Shown here piece by piece: positions 12,191 to 26,430 of a stretch of DNA of 64,000 nucleotides. Source of the stretch: Lineus longissimus (lineage: Eukaryota > Nemertea > Pilidiophora > Heteronemertea > Lineidae). The stretch lies in NCBI RefSeq assembly GCF_910592395.1, contig NC_088318.1, positions 17,420,349 to 17,484,348 on the forward strand. Direction: 5' to 3'. Made by a program: the position numbers and the translations under genes. Position 1 is the first letter of the stretch; each line of letters opens with the position of its first letter. A model generated the notes under the pieces. The model saw only the letters and a list, made by a program, of their open reading frames with translations, did no database searches and was not told where the DNA came from.

Positions 12191-15100
12191 TGTGCTAATC
12201 CTCGCTAATGTCTAGAGGCAGAGCTTTTAATAAATCGTTCAAGGTTGCAATTTTCTACATGAATAGCTCCATCCGATCTCGAATGCCTTAACCGAATAAC
12301 CTCGAGAAAGACATTGTAAAGATAAACTGTTCAATCAACAAATCCACAGGGCTCCACCATCGATCTTATATCATAAGAGAATGAGATGCAGCGATTGTTG
12401 TGGTCCATTGCTGTAGAAAGTTGGCGTCTGGGGTCCAATAGCCCTTGACTGATCTCGTTATTGCATGTCTAACTACAGATGGCAAATCGTGTTTCAAGCA
12501 TTGATTGTTTTCTGATGAAAACTATCTAACTCAACTATCACACGCCAAGATGAATCGAAATGCAAAGTACTGAAAAGTTTTGGACTGAAATTTCACCTGG
12601 AGTCATGATGTGATGGGCCTCTGTTGTGTCCTGCTCGGCTGCAGGCAATAAGGAATGTTACTTTTCACAAGTAACTTACTATATTCCAACACCACAGAAC
12701 ATTGACAAGCTAAATAAGATGAATGCTTCTTCATCGCATTCCTGATTTTAGAAGTACCCACTTCATCATCGGTCATCTGCCTCAATGGAGTCGGACTATT
12801 CTGGCTACATAATCTGATTATCTGTTGACAGTTCTGAGGGTCATCACACCATCACATCAAATATGGTCACATCAACATTGCCAGCTCAGGCAAGATGTCC
12901 AATGGGGACATTACTTAATCAATAGTCCACGTTTTGTCGATGCGCGGAATTATCAAGACGATTGCCAACACTATTTGCACTTCTTTTTATATTTCTTCCA
13001 GTTTAATGATTGGAGATTGATGATGCCAAAATTACTTTATTTGTTCCGATGTGAGTGGGATTCAACTTGATCCGTAGATGATTGCTTCAAAAATGACCAA
13101 TTTCATGAATAAAAAGACAGATAATTATGTAATTATCTATCAAATCAAAAGCCTGAAGTTTAACGATGCAACATTAACTAACAATCTGGCAAATGACACC
13201 ATTCAGATCAACTACACTGAAAAAAATTGTATCCACTACGATGAAACTGATCACCTTTTACCCTCGATGCTGATGTTACTGACGAGTCGTAAAGACTTCG
13301 ACTCCAACAGCAACATGATATGAAGAATAAAAAGCACCCTCGTTATGACAACGCTGTCCTTGGAATCAAATCTTAAGTGAATCATAACAATTGTAATTGG
13401 TAGAAATTGGCCAAAATCAAATCATTAACTTTCGAGTAGAACACACCTTTACATAATTGCATCAATTTTCATCATTATGATAGAGAATGGTGAGACCATA
13501 ATATTAATTTGTTGTTTTGTTGCTCCAATTGGACAAGAACCAGCCAAAATCAATTAAGAGTCTCTCCATAGGTCATCCCCACACTATTAATTGCTACAAT
13601 TTTCATCATTAGACCATCAGCCCTGAATTCTTTATGAGGCTAACTGATAGTTATGAGAACCGGTAAATGGTATTGTGAATATGATTAGTACTAATCTGTC
13701 GGGAATGAGCCAATTTGCCCGTCTGGACATCACCCGAAATGTTCTAACCATTACAGTTTTCATGTCGCTGATCATGATAATCGCGATTTTATCATCCTTA
13801 TTATTGTCACTCTGATGAGCGATGGACAGGTTGTTCCAATTCAAAGCAGCCCAGATTCTGCAGGGCCGACCACGATTTGTCACTCGAGGATTTTGTTTTC
13901 TCACAGACCATTACGTAAACGAAGAAATAACCGGTTAAAACAGTTGCCCCTAAGTACAGTTACATCATAAATGCTTTCAACAAGGACAGCTGTTCCATTA
14001 GCAAATCAATAGTGTTATCAGGTTTCTTAATTCCCTTTCCAAAGTGGGTCTGAGTGGGTCTGAGTGTTATTGTTGAAGCTCATAACATTTTTCTTCAACA
14101 TCTTCATTGCGAAGGAAAATGCTCCGAGATTAAAGCAAATGAGTTAACCTTTGCTCCTGGATGATGGAAGGTTAGGAGGGAGACAGCTTGGGGCTCAGGT
14201 TCGAATGCGCCCATATTAAGGCTTATGACTCCAACCATATAAGAACTGTATGAGAAGGAGAAGACTGCGGATTCTGCTTTGATGATGTTTCTTGGAGGGA
14301 ACAGGGCCTGTGTACCATCCAGTGCCACGTCTCTCCTGATGCACGGTGTCTGATCTTTTCAGTTATCCACAGGATACATAAATGCTTGACAGAAATGTAA
14401 CCATCTGAAAGCGCTGATCGCAAGCTTTGTATAGAACTATTGAAAATAATCGAAAGTTATCCGCGGAGGCCCAGGTGAGGGCGTTGTGGCAATGTCATCA
14501 TATCATGTCTGCCTCATCCAACCTCCTCTTCGACAACTCTTGTACCATTTTACCAAGCTCAGGTCCCAGTCATCACTGCTCCGCCACAAACTAGCCAACA
14601 ATGTCATCTCATTTCAACCTAGCTTACTCACTCCCAGACTAATTTCATCATCCGAACCTAAGACCATTACTGGAGCTGCTGGACCTCAATCAGGTGGCCA
14701 CTCTCTCTTTACAAGGGTTGTTGGAGGTGTACTAAGAGATAATGTTACGCTCATTGTCACCCAAAAGCGTTCTTATTAGGTGTGAGAAATAGTTATTACC
14801 GCTGAAAGCATTACTAATGGCCAGTGTATTGGGAGTGGTATTGGGAGGACATAGATGTATGGAATGGTCTGTATTTGGATTTGCCCGGTGACTGTGATGG
14901 TTCATTGTTAGGTTTTCTTGCAATATCAATCCATGCGTCTTTGGCCATTTTGAGTTTGAGTGGCAGAGACTGATGTACTGATTAATGACTGCATATGTTA
15001 CCTACGTGGTCATTAAATCAAATCATCATGTGATAGCTGAGAGGGTAACTCTCTTTGACATCATAGGGTCTCCGATTTCCTCCTACAGTACTTGATACCA

Positions 15101-15793
15101 GTCATCTTCATGAAGCTAGTAGTGTCCTTACCCAAGACTGATTTTGACGAGAACGATGGTTATGGACCATGCCTCACAGGCCAATGCTCATCAAGGCTGA
15201 CCCTTGGTTGTCTGCACTGAAAAACTCCATCACCTTTACTCACTTACTCCACTAACGAGTTGGCAGACTTATAGGGAAAGGAAATAGTGTCTGACAAGTG
15301 ATGGCCTGAAGACAATTATACCCTTGGGAGTGTCTCGTTGCTGATCGCAATTACGACCGATACTCTCACTGTCCACGATAATGAATGATGGCTGTCGCTT
15401 TCCAATGCTTGGCGGGAAATGGGGGGTTCGACAGACTAAGGATTGAAAACCTTAAGGCCATGGGCCAAACCAAGAAAAGGGCTGTTTCATGAAAACATTT
15501 CGGGGTGGAATAAAAATGCTCATCGTGATAGGTAAGGTGCTTATTTCACAAAAAACAAACGTTTCCGCAAAAGTAGTTGCTCCTTAACCTGATATTTTGA
15601 AAACCACTAGTGTCAGGATGATCTGTCGTCTACCATTCTCTGCTTCCTGAGTACCATCAACGGTTGTCCGGACAAAGAAAATCTTCGTTCCACAGATACC
15701 TGCACCAAGATAAAAGACGTAGACACGATTATAGTAAGTAACAACATGGTGGCGAGACTATTAATGAGTTGTACACGGCTCTTGTCATATTAA
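12191..15793. other. Gene desert, part 2
   Basis: No gene is supported. A degenerate direct duplication is visible: a segment with GCCAAAATCAA...CATCAATTTTCATCATTA near 13411-13479 is echoed by GCCAAAATCAATTAAG...CTACAATTTTCATCATTA near 13541-13613, about 135 bp apart. The sequence GTGGGTCTGA is repeated at about 14044 and 14054. The other open frames are short. Confidence 0.35.
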
Positions 15794-16078
15794 AGAGCCA
15801 ATGATGATGATATATATGCCAGTGTTATCCTGGCATTGATGAAATATGAACCAAATAAGGTATTGCCATGGATTCGTTTGATGTATACGTCTCGTTATCT
15901 ACATCCTTGGGCACTGGACACACAAGAATTATCGTTAGGAATTCACAGAGAACCACTTCTCAGTTTAACGTGCTTCTGGGGGCACAAACAAATCAAGACG
16001 ATGACCAACATGGAAGCTACATTTGTACTTTGAACAACAGACCAGACTATCTCCAAAACAGTTATGTATTTATGATAT
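15794..16078 (+). pseudogene. Probable decayed immunoglobulin-domain exon (lachesin/IgLON-like)
   Basis: Two overlapping plus-strand frames together resemble one V/I-set immunoglobulin domain. The upstream frame (from about 15795) gives ASVILALMKYEPNKVLPWIR, matching strands B to C with the strand-C tryptophan. The other frame takes over near 15912 and gives HTRIIVRNSQ, then QFNVLL, and the strand-F signature DDQHGSYICTLNNRP. Spacing from the tryptophan to the RI.V motif (about 20 residues) and on to G-x-Y-x-C fits lachesin, neurotrimin or IgLON first domains, whose motif is D-x-G-x-Y-x-C-x-x-N-x-x-P. A one-base loss would explain the frame change. The strand-B cysteine appears to be leucine, and the frame ends at TGA (16078). 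A weak acceptor, CATATTAAAG, precedes it. Neighbouring Ig exons were not found. The match is by motif only, so coincidence remains possible. Confidence 0.35.
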
Positions 16079-19000
16079 GATATCAACATCTTCACCAGCA
16101 TGTCATACCATAGCTATGGGGCAAAAACAACAAACTGCAAGGCCAGCGCATACTTCGCACTTTAATGCACAATGAGGCGAGAGAATGGAGAACAGAATAA
16201 TGCCAACAGCGGCAGCGTCATCATCAAAGGTTGAGGAAGAGGGAGAAGAATATCAGCGACCATCTCATTAACCACTTTGTTGAAAGGAATAAACACGTAG
16301 CCCTTCAGTACATACTGCTCATCTAGCATAGAAAGGGCATGGAAAGGAAAAGTTTCTCTGCTGGGTCACATCAGAGACGCGATAGGAACAGCAGGGCTAA
16401 ATGCAATTCATCCTCCTTCTTGGCACCAATGAGCTTGTGAGATGAGCCCGCACGGCTGAAAATAAATTTCTCGCTGGCATCTTACCGCAACCGGTATCGG
16501 TATTGGATGAAGTGGCTGTTTAATGGCGAGTCTGTCAGCAGTGTCATCTTGACTTAATTGAACAAATAATGCAACCTGCAAGCCTTTTCCCTGCCAGCTA
16601 TTTCACATGATATCAGCGAAGAGGCTTAAACTGAAGTCACTGGTGTCATCAGGGGCTTCTGTACCAGCATCGAAAATCCACAGCAAACCTCACAGCTGCC
16701 TTACGTGGCAGAAATGAAGTGGCAGGGTAGACCAATACTCTAGGAAAGTCCTGAACTCAGGTCAGTGGTATCATCAGTTGTTGAAGGTTCTGTACCAGCA
16801 TCAGATCAACTTCAATGAACACCATCAGCAAACCTCAGATCCTTCATCTTCCATCTTCTCGTTAGCCTCCAACAAAAAGAGATGCATCTTTCTAATCACA
16901 ATGCACACTATCTCGCCTTGAATTCTAAGCACCTAGAGGCATTCCTGAAAAAGTAATTGGCAATATACGATGGCATGACAATCCGAACGACATCCCGACG
17001 CCTTATCTCGTCTGTAAGGGAGAACTACCGGTAATGAGCAGTGTTGTTGCAATGTACAGTGAATGTATAAATTGGACCACTGGAAGCTTTTTTTGCATGA
17101 TGTTTTCTTTTAAGCACTGACCACAATGTAATCGTTGAAACATACTGAACCTATAATGGGACCAGGTCAATCGGAGGGATAGAGGCCCAAGTCTGAGGGA
17201 ATCCATGTTTTAAATACATTGTGCCAGCTTATATAGGTAAGGAATATGTAAGCACTTCTGCCAAGAAATTTGAAGGGAAAATCATGGTGCGCATGGTAAA
17301 TCTGATATCTTTTTCGTAAGGGCTTGTTTGTTAATTGATAGACAGGGATTACCTCATTAATCGCTGAGTCAGCTAAACAAAATTGCCGAATAATTACACT
17401 GACTAATTATGGTTCTACCCAAGGAAGCCTCAAGCTGGATGACAAGTGACAATTAAAGTAGACATTTTGGGCTTGATTAAAATGATATCAAGTAACAGAA
17501 TTTAGGTCGATTTTGAAATAGGAACGCGATCTTTTTCTAGATATTCTCTCACAGGCAGCATGTTAACACGGCCCCGTATTGTGTCAAATTCTGACATGTC
17601 TCATGAAAACACTTATAGAATGATTTAGAATCATTGGAACTTTTTCAAATTCACTTATGACATCGACATGATATAGGACTACACTTCTGCAAAGTTTGAT
17701 GAAACAACCAGCATCTATTTTTTTTAAATCACGAAAATGTATGTATACGGAATTTACGCGGACCCTATCGCAGATTTAATTGTGTCCCGAGCCCGCTCCT
17801 GGCTCCCCTGCCGTTGGCCACCTATACTACATAGTACGCACATGAAACGTCACCACAGGAGTAATGTAGGTTGGAATAAAGATAAGCTGTGATCGGCAAC
17901 GATCGTCAGCACCATGTTTGGGGTTCATGGAATGACTCGTCCCCCGTTCAACCCTGAGATGCCGGTAATTTTTAATTTTAAGAAATCGCGTAGTTCCACT
18001 TTTTTAGCTCAGGTGGCGCCAGCTTGGGGTACCGTCTTAATCATTAGCCTTCCCGAGGCTGATGAGGAAAATCACGAAACTCTACAGGGTGGCCCTGAAA
18101 GGTTTTCCCTTGCACAATAGAATTTCTGTTTTCCACTGCAACGGGCCTGTGTATTTTACCGTCGCTCTACATTGTTACCTGCAGAAATGACTTTCGGCCA
18201 ATGAGAGAGTAGTGCACCATAATAATCTCTTCTGGATCTGCCTGAGATATATATCTGAGATAGATAACACAGATCACCAAGAAATTGACTGGAATTCGTG
18301 TGATAATATTACTTCTTTTATTTCTTTACCAACAGTACACAAGCACAATGAAACTGAAATTCTATTACATGAGGACCAAAAATTTTCCCTTTGCCTGGCA
18401 TTGTGTGTAACAGCATTTCGATTTTCTTGGACCACCAATTACGAACAGCATTCCCCTTTAATATCGTCCTCAACCAAATGAAATCGCCAGTGATCAGTGG
18501 CGATTAAAATAATCCTACAAGTGATATTTGAGATGAAAATAGAAACGGCTTCATATACTTGTATCAACTGCATTACTGAAAAAATCCAATGGGTGACTGA
18601 GTATTGAAAGAAATAACATGGAAGAAAAATCGGCTCACTTTGAACCTATATCATCATGGTAGGCGCAGATTCACTTTGATTTATAGTGACATAGATTGGG
18701 TACAAAATAGTGCAAAAAAATTATCATTTTCATCACGGCTCTTGGCTTTACATGGGGTCCCCATGGGATGCGATCCATCTTTTTTGCTCAGGCCATGTTA
18801 TTGATAAAGCGTATAAGGATACCAAAAGATGTGCCTGACAAAACATGGGAAGCCACATAAGTTATCGCTCGCTCTGCCTCTGAATAATCCTTCTAGCAAG
18901 ATGATGAATATTTCATTTAGGTGATAGATTTGAACAAGTTTGGTCACGTATATCTATGGTCGGTTAGACAAAGTGTCATTGAAGTATAGCAACAGACAAA

Positions 19001-20640
19001 CATGATAAGACTTCGATGGTTTGCAAGTGAACTACAGTGTGGTTATGTCTTGATTGTGATACTAAGTAGTTGATGTTCCAATCTTAAAATTGAGTCGGCC
19101 TACAGCGATAGAAAGGTGATGACACTTAATCATATATCCAAGAATTGGTGTAGGCCTACAGCGATAGATGTAATTTCACCACTGAGCGCGCATCAGAACA
19201 GCACTTTGAGCAAAACAGCATGATCCATACCATTGTAACTGCAGGTCACAGGAACATACAGAGAGGACAATACCGATATACCTGACGGCTTGACTAGGAC
19301 AGCCACGATACTGCTGAGATAACTCAATCCGATCCCCCCCTACGACGCCAATAAGAGATAAAGCAGTCTCGGGAAGGATCAATATTGACTAATAGTATAA
19401 GCGCTGACATTATATTGTAGATTTGTGGTTTTACAGGGAGATAAAGCATTTTATTGGTATTGTCACTGATATTGGACAATTTGGCAATCACGCAATAGTA
19501 ATAATAACTTTCACTTCATTGGAAATTGGATGGTTACCAGTAACATAAGAGGGTTGGCAAATATGAATATTTTGTTTGAAATGGGAAAGTTATTTTAGAA
19601 GAGATAATTAATGGATGAAGCCTCTTTTATTAGTACATAATGTCATCAAAAAGTCACAAGGAAGTTGAATTTAGAGTCAGCTCAAAGCATAAATGAAAAA
19701 AAATCCATACCTGAGTTAGCTAATTTTATAGCAAACGTATTATTAAAATGAACAGTTATTCTTTGGAATTGAATCAGACTTGTCAGTTGTCAGTAGTTAC
19801 CATGGAATGAAGGAACAAATGGTGTCACAGCTTCAGGCTCCAGCAAACGCATATTGATAACTTCTGTGATGAAGCTGCAGACTTCACAAGATACTGTTTG
19901 ATGTCAATCAGCAAATGGGAAAATCTATCTATCGGCACTGCGAAGACTGATTTCGGGCCTTGAACAACAGTGGCAAGTCATATATATTCATGTGATTCTC
20001 CAGACACATTACACGTGTAGAATAGAATGAAAAATTGACTGTCATTTCTGTAATCATATCAGAAACTTTTGTTGGAGAGATGTGGGATCAGCTTGGGCAG
20101 TCCCAGACATCAATTCATGAATAGGGCACAATACACTGACATGTTCACATTTCATTTGCGTGACACAATGGCAGTCGAGCAGAATTCATCTAAGAGACAT
20201 TCATCAGATGGAATCTTCGGCCAGCCATAGAATAGCAGATTACATCTTGACAGCGAATTTGAGCAAGACTAACAACAGCAAGTGCATGGTATGACCGTAT
20301 CAGCGCCTAACAACAAAGAGCAATTGCTCAGAAACCATGTCAGATAAAACCTCTTGTTCCCAATAGTGGAATTGAAATCAAGCTGGTTCATATTCAACCT
20401 GAGTGTTATGAAAGTGCATAGCAATGGATGGCTTCTGAAGATAAAGCAACAACTTTTATATTGAAATTGTGGACTTCTCAAGACTGTACTTCACGTCAAG
20501 ACATAAACAGGGTGTGGTAACATTTTATCTAAGAATAAAAGTCAATGAATGGAAGGAGATATCGTGACGGGATTAATCAGGCAATACCAAACTGGAGACT
20601 GGAGGCCATTTTCAAACAAACTAAGCAAAAACAATTGTGG
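16079..20640. other. Gene desert, part 3
   Basis: No gene is supported. A degenerate duplication at about 16610-16830 shares CTTCTGTACCAGCATC / GTTCTGTACCAGCATC and CAGCAAACCTCA phrases. The open frames at 17914-18120, 18212-18481 and 18604-18804 have no recognised domain. Confidence 0.35.
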
Positions 20641-20775
20641 TTGATATCAGGAAATGGAATAATTTGTGAAATCATAGGAAAGTAATAATTGTTACTGCCT
20701 TCAGGAAGCAAAATAAATTGAGTAATAACAAAAACCAACATTGGGAATGATTCAGGAAGTAGAATTAATTGGAAC
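20641..20775. repeat. Degenerate tandem motif, about 50-60 bp spacing
   Basis: The phrase CAGGAA(A/G)(T/C)(G/A)(G/A)AAT(A)A(A)TT recurs at about 20648, 20702 and 20754, each followed by AT-rich sequence. It is an old tandem array next to the clearer 42-bp array. The antisense open frame at 20577-20840 reflects this repetition. Confidence 0.4.
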
Positions 20776-20910
20776 ATAGAAATGGTATAATATGAATGAC
20801 TCGAGCTGCTGAAGATCACATGATTTCTCTCCAAGATCAATAGTGTTAAACTGCTGTGCTACAGAGGGGTCTGATAAGAAGGTGATCCGAAGGAGCCAAG
20901 GCAAAGAGGA

Positions 20911-21135
20911 AAAATAAACTGGTGTAAATGTGTTACTCAACTGTTTGCAGAGAAAATAAACTGGTGTAAATGTGTTACTCAACTGTTTGTAGAGAAAATA
21001 AACTGGTGTAAATAAATGTGTTACTCAACTGTTTGTAGAGTAAATGAACTGATGTAAATGTGTTACTCAACTGTTTGTAGAGAAAATAAACTGGTGTAAA
21101 TGTGTTACTGAACTGTTAGTAGGGAAAATAAACTC
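20911..21135. repeat. Minisatellite, 42-bp unit, about five copies
   Basis: The unit AAAATAAACTGGTGTAAATG-TGTTACTCAACTGTTTGTAGAG starts at 20911, 20953, 20995, 21041 and 21083, with a partial copy at 21125. The spacing is 42 bp except for one 46-bp unit that has a 4-bp insertion (AATA) after GTGTAA. Copies are nearly identical, which suggests recent expansion. The unit length is a multiple of three, which explains the antisense open frame across its left end. Confidence 0.85.
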
Positions 21136-24100
21136 TTGCAAGCAACATGAATAAAATACTTATCATAAACCATCTCGAGCAGATTTCAGTGCACATTAAA
21201 AGATGTGAGTCCATTCTAAAATGTGACGATCACAGAAGACTGATTGCTTTTTATCTACCCCCGAACTGGTTGGCTTTGTTATCAGACAACTGCAGAGGCA
21301 ATAAAATAAAATTGCTCCCCAAAGTGAGGCAGTCGTCTTTGATTTCGGAGCATTTCATGACAACATCAAACAACATCAAACAAAAGATGATGGAAGATGT
21401 CTGTCAGATTTCGAAATTTACTTAATAAGGTGTCATTTCCACAGCTTTTTCATCATCGGAAGTCGAAGGCAATGACAAGTGACAGTCAAATATGGGGCAA
21501 TTATCTGCTGATTTGCCAATTAGTATCTGTTTTGTGAGCAATCAGCGTTATGATATTGATCTTTGTGAGGAAGCTGGATGGCTTCTCACGAATAAATTAT
21601 ATTTGCAATACATTGCTGAATGGAGAGGAGATGGGTTGTCTTTGGACAGACTCGGTTCGATGCAGTATTCACAAAAGCAAATATAAAATAACATCTAAAA
21701 AATCAGTTTCCTGAAGAAAGCAGTTTGTTTGACAACTCTGATCTCAAACCCTTCGGATTGTGCCCATTTGCAGTGAATCGTTGTCTAGGAATTGGGTCAA
21801 ATGAAGAAGAAACCTGGGTAAAGGTAGAAAGAAGCAGCCTCTGTCAGCTTCCTGTGCAACTTCCGATGTAGGGCAAATGCAGAAGAAGAAGAAGAGTATG
21901 TATTTTATGCTAACCAACACAGTTATTGCAAAGCAAAGATAACAAAAAAGCTTTAATCAGGTTACAGGTTATCCTTTCTTCAATAACTGCCATCTCCTAT
22001 GAGATCGGTGAGTAATAGGTTTATTGAATAAAGATGAGCCGCATAAAGGTAACCTTTGTTTGACAACATAATCAGATTCATATCGTTGAGAGCTGAATGC
22101 CATTTCCTATCTGCTAATGCTTATACAAATAGCAGTCGGAAGGCGGAGAAATCTGATAGCATCATGCCCTGTTCCAAAAACTAATCCAGCGACAATGTTC
22201 CCTTCATTAGTTAAAGAGTGATGCACGGCTGCGTACTTATCATACTCACCGTCATTCTCCACAGCAGATCTAGTATTCAAAGCAGACATGTCATAGGGAC
22301 TGTGGTATAAACCGGGTGCCGTAGGGAAGGAGTTTAACGTGATATAGACACATGATTCCTGGCCTGGTGTAGCGAACACAACCAATCTTGGCCAAAACAT
22401 ACTTACTCCTGACCGCCTTTGCAGGCCACTTTACCTCCTTATGTGAACATTGCTGTCCAAATCACAAGCATAAGATCAACATATCACCTCATTGACCAGC
22501 AGTGTCAATATCTCAATGTGAAGATTACCTCTCTGGCAAGACAGGTTTAGACCTTTATTCATCAGATACAGGGTTCTACATGTCGTCGAAACCACTACGT
22601 GTATAACCTACGACTACTCTCAAATGTTTTTTAAATGCTGCGAAAGTAGTCATATCGCGTAGAATTATGCACAGCACTAGTTTTCGTTTCCCTAGGGGTT
22701 CAAATGTTTTTCACTGGAATGGAAATTACAGTTATCTACAATTTGGCAGACAGACAAATCTATTTTCGTGTCATTCTCAAGGCAAACTTTTTTTATGGGT
22801 GTTGTTCTGGTATTTCCTAGCATAATACATTTAGATGGCATCATTAATATGTTATATGTTTGAAATGCATCCCTGGCTAATGTCATGTTTGATTTTTGAC
22901 CTAGCTGGCTGCAGCGTTCTTTGCTGATGACAGAGAAATTTTGGTGGAAAAAGTACCCCTGCAAAAAAGTCCGGCACGCAGGTGTTAAAAGAGAATCATA
23001 TGAAGACCAGGACGAATTAGGACATGCAACAGCATTCATCACCAAAATAGGACTTTCCATCTAAGAGCGAGAGAACGAAGAAGATGATGAATTATTAGTG
23101 GTGACATCATGAATCACTTCAATCAGACCAAGTTTAATTCCAGGCTCAACAAATCTGGCTCCCTCGTTTAATAACTTTGTATATTTTGTATCAAACCCAC
23201 TCTTTCCTAATGTTTGCCCTACTTTATATTTTGCAGGTAAGCTAAAGAGCATTTTGGTCTGATTAGAAATCTGGTAAGATGTGAGTGATGTTCCCTTACT
23301 GGTTACTGGTAAGATCACACAGTGTAGTACACTAGATTCTTTCGTGGCTGACTTGATATTAAAGGGACATACTGGGCAGTGTATTTACCTGGCCAGGAGG
23401 ATAATACCCTGGCTTGTCACCATGCACCGCCACTTCCTGTATCACATGAATACTGATCTCTCCCAGAATGGCCTGTAAATTTCAGGCAGGCCTACAGTTA
23501 CACCTCATTCTGGTGCACTGTTCTCTGCAGTTCAGTGATTTTTCAATCATCCTGACCAGAGATGTCACGGTCCTGCTGGATGCAGTTTTTGGATGAAAAA
23601 CCAACCTATGGCATGCCTGAGTTGTCCCTTTAAAACAAGAAAACAGACAAATGTGCGGAAAGTTAATTGAATCTCTTTATTTGAAGTGTTAAATTGAGCA
23701 GAAAATAAGATAAATTTACGAGGAAATAATTTATCACAAAATAAATTGGTTCAGTGGAGTGATTCAGGTTTTTAAACAGGTCTGATTCTATCAGCTTTGA
23801 AAGTGACTGTGTAGTTACAGAGGCTGCATGTGGTAGAAATGACATCAAATGCACTGGTAGTCCATGATGTTCTCATCGATTTCGCTTAACCTGCTAGTGG
23901 CAGCCACCCTCCACTGGGATGCTGACAATTTCTCAACAGTGACAACAGCTTTGTCTGTATTGCCGAGTCTGAGAAATATAATCATTCCAACGCACAACTG
24001 GGACATGAAGCGCCAGTAGGATTTACGATATCTTCATAAAGAAATGTAATAAACTTTCAACTGCCGGCTTTAAGAAGTTCTTGTGATCAGTTGGGTTTTA

Positions 24101-26230
24101 AAACAACATCTTCTGTGCTTTTTATCACATTTAATATGTAGATGCTGAGGAAATTGAATAAGATCTCAACTACGATTCTTATCACATTCTTACCCAAATC
24201 TTTGACCTGGGTTTATTCATTTTCTTGAATATATACACATCATCAGAGAGTACCACAATGATGGCATCAACTCGCCGTATTCATTTCAATGTGTTAAACC
24301 GCCCAATCAGTGTAATTGCGTCAAATCAAGCAGTGTTCCAAAAATAGCGAATATCAAGGCATTAGCTCGTTATTTCCGAGTGTTCATGGTGACTTACCGC
24401 ATCAAGAGGTGGATATAAACCTAATGAAGTCCCATGGCATTCAATATCATTAAAGCTGCTCGTTAATTCTCTTAACAGGGGAACATTATCACAAAAAGCT
24501 TTAAGTCAGTAATACATCTAATAGAAGTGAACCATTAAAATCTGAGAACGTGGTAAGGCAACCTAACCGCTTGGGTGGAGCTGTCAATTTGCCCAAAACC
24601 TTGGCGGCTGCCTCAGTTTCCATATTTCAGTTCCACCCTGGTAAGGCAACCAATACCTCCTATTCAGTAACGATTCCCTAAACTAACCAGACCACATCCA
24701 AATTCATCGAAACTCACGGAAGCTGAAAAGATGGAATAGTTCTTTGAGAAGGTTTTCATTGTTCATTCCATCCAACTGTCTGCTCAAGCAATACCTTAGA
24801 AAAACATCAAAGGTATTAGAAAGAAAACATCAAACATGTCTGGATTAAATAAATTGGTTTTTCCGGGAGGGAGGGAGGGGTGCAAAGATGGTTTTCAAAG
24901 AGAGATGAGTGTCATGTTTGTGGCTCTCAACATGTCTGGATCTGTTTTAGACTGGTATAACAAAATGGGCGATATTACGATGAGATTTAGCCCAGTGAGA
25001 GTGGGAATTCGAGGTGGAGGCTGGGCAAACAATTCTGTACCACTTTCACTAGGCTTGTTGGCATGCTGTCGAATGTTATTCCATCAGTTCTCATATCAAT
25101 GCTATGTTTACAAAAAAATATGCTCAATTACGTTGCGTCTCAATAGCAATAGCTCACTACCGTTAGCGAGTCCCATGGTAGTTAACAAGCTAGCGCCTCC
25201 AGCTATAACTCGGTCTATTACCTCACAGGGAAAGTCATCATTACCTGGGTAGTCCTTCTAACGTTATCACGTATGCAAAAACATGTACATTTCTCATTAG
25301 TAGCGCCATCAGTATCAAACATTGTTATTTTTTATACCAAATGTATTGCAAAGGCAATCACCATAAAAAATAATAGAAATTCTAAAACACCTTGTTGCAG
25401 CATTGCATTTGTAACAATGTATAAAGCACTGTGCCTCGTTTTTGTGGCAGTGGTTATAGAAGTCAAAAAGTTGTCAAAATCTCTCTTCCCTTCGAAAAAC
25501 AACACTTTGATACAAACAAATTCTTTCAGTCAAAACGTAGAATTGTGAACGGATTTGATACCCTGTATCAAACAAGTGCTAGAATCTATTCTATCGTGGG
25601 ATATTAAGTCAGCTAAGGTGACAATATTAAAACTCAGTCTAGACATTACCAAACAAATTGAATGAAGACGCCCAGGAATAGTAAAGTGGTAACTGCATGT
25701 TGCTTTCAATTATTTGCATAATAACAACTGCGGAATATATGATCATCTGAGTATCAGAAGTGTTTGGTCTGTAGCTGAAGGAATAGGGATGGGGTTTTAT
25801 CAAACAGCACATTTTGGAGCAATCACCCAGTAGCTCAAGTACAACCATTATCAAGGCAACATTGCCAAGGTCTGACTACAAGTTTGACCACCTTGACTTG
25901 CGTTGAGAGATAGCCGATCTGGAATGAATCTGCACCTCAAACCTTCAGACCACACTAGCCACCTTGTCAGCCATTTCTTTCCCATCCCCACAAGCGACAA
26001 CTTGGGAACACGCAAACCCCATCAGAACCCGTCCGATGATGTTGTCTCGGCTGGAGCCATCATCATGGATTCTGATGCTCTTTTCAATCCAGCTCATTCA
26101 TATTGTGATTGTCTTTATGGTTCTCTGGCCACCACATCAACAGGGCTTCCATCTGTTCGTCTCGCTGTAGCTTTTTCACTTTCTGTCACGGTGCATGCTA
26201 TCACTTTCTGCACGTGCTGAGAAAAGGAGA
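21136..26230. other. Gene desert, part 4
   Basis: No gene is supported. Two abutting minus-strand open frames (23318-23061 and 23060-22692) are separated only by a stop codon and have no recognised domain. An open frame at 24836-25252 (138 aa) also lacks features. A short GAAGAAGAAGAAGAG run lies near 21880. Confidence 0.35.
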
Positions 26231-26235
26231 AATTT

Positions 26236-26430
26236 GTGAGTTACTGCTCCACCAAGACCTTTAAACTAATCACCAGGCTTCTATTAGAGTTGACAGAAAC
26301 CTCAGTTTTTGCACAGCCAAAGAGTCCCAAGATCCATGTGAGTCACTGCTCCACCAAGAACATTATGCTAAATCACCAGACTTCTATGACAGCTGATAAA
26401 AACCTTAAGCAATATGTCAAGAAAATATCA
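26236..26430. repeat. Two-copy direct repeat, 102-bp spacing
   Basis: GTGAGTTACTGCTCCACCAAGA (26236) is echoed by GTGAGTCACTGCTCCACCAAGA (26338). The similarity continues as TAATCACCAGGCTTCTAT and AAATCACCAGACTTCTAT. Because 102 is divisible by three, a plus-strand frame stays open through both copies; I do not regard it as a gene. Confidence 0.6.

Noticed and set aside
18005-18085. tRNA-like sequence from the A-box-like TAGCTCAGGTGG
   Set aside because: No B-box lies at the expected distance and no cloverleaf can be formed.
22692-23318. Two abutting minus-strand frames read as one gene with an internal stop
   Set aside because: There is no recognised homology in either half, and nothing besides adjacency links them.
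24836-25252. 138-codon plus-strand frame as a gene
   Set aside because: No recognisable domain, splice context or biased composition. It is consistent with chance.
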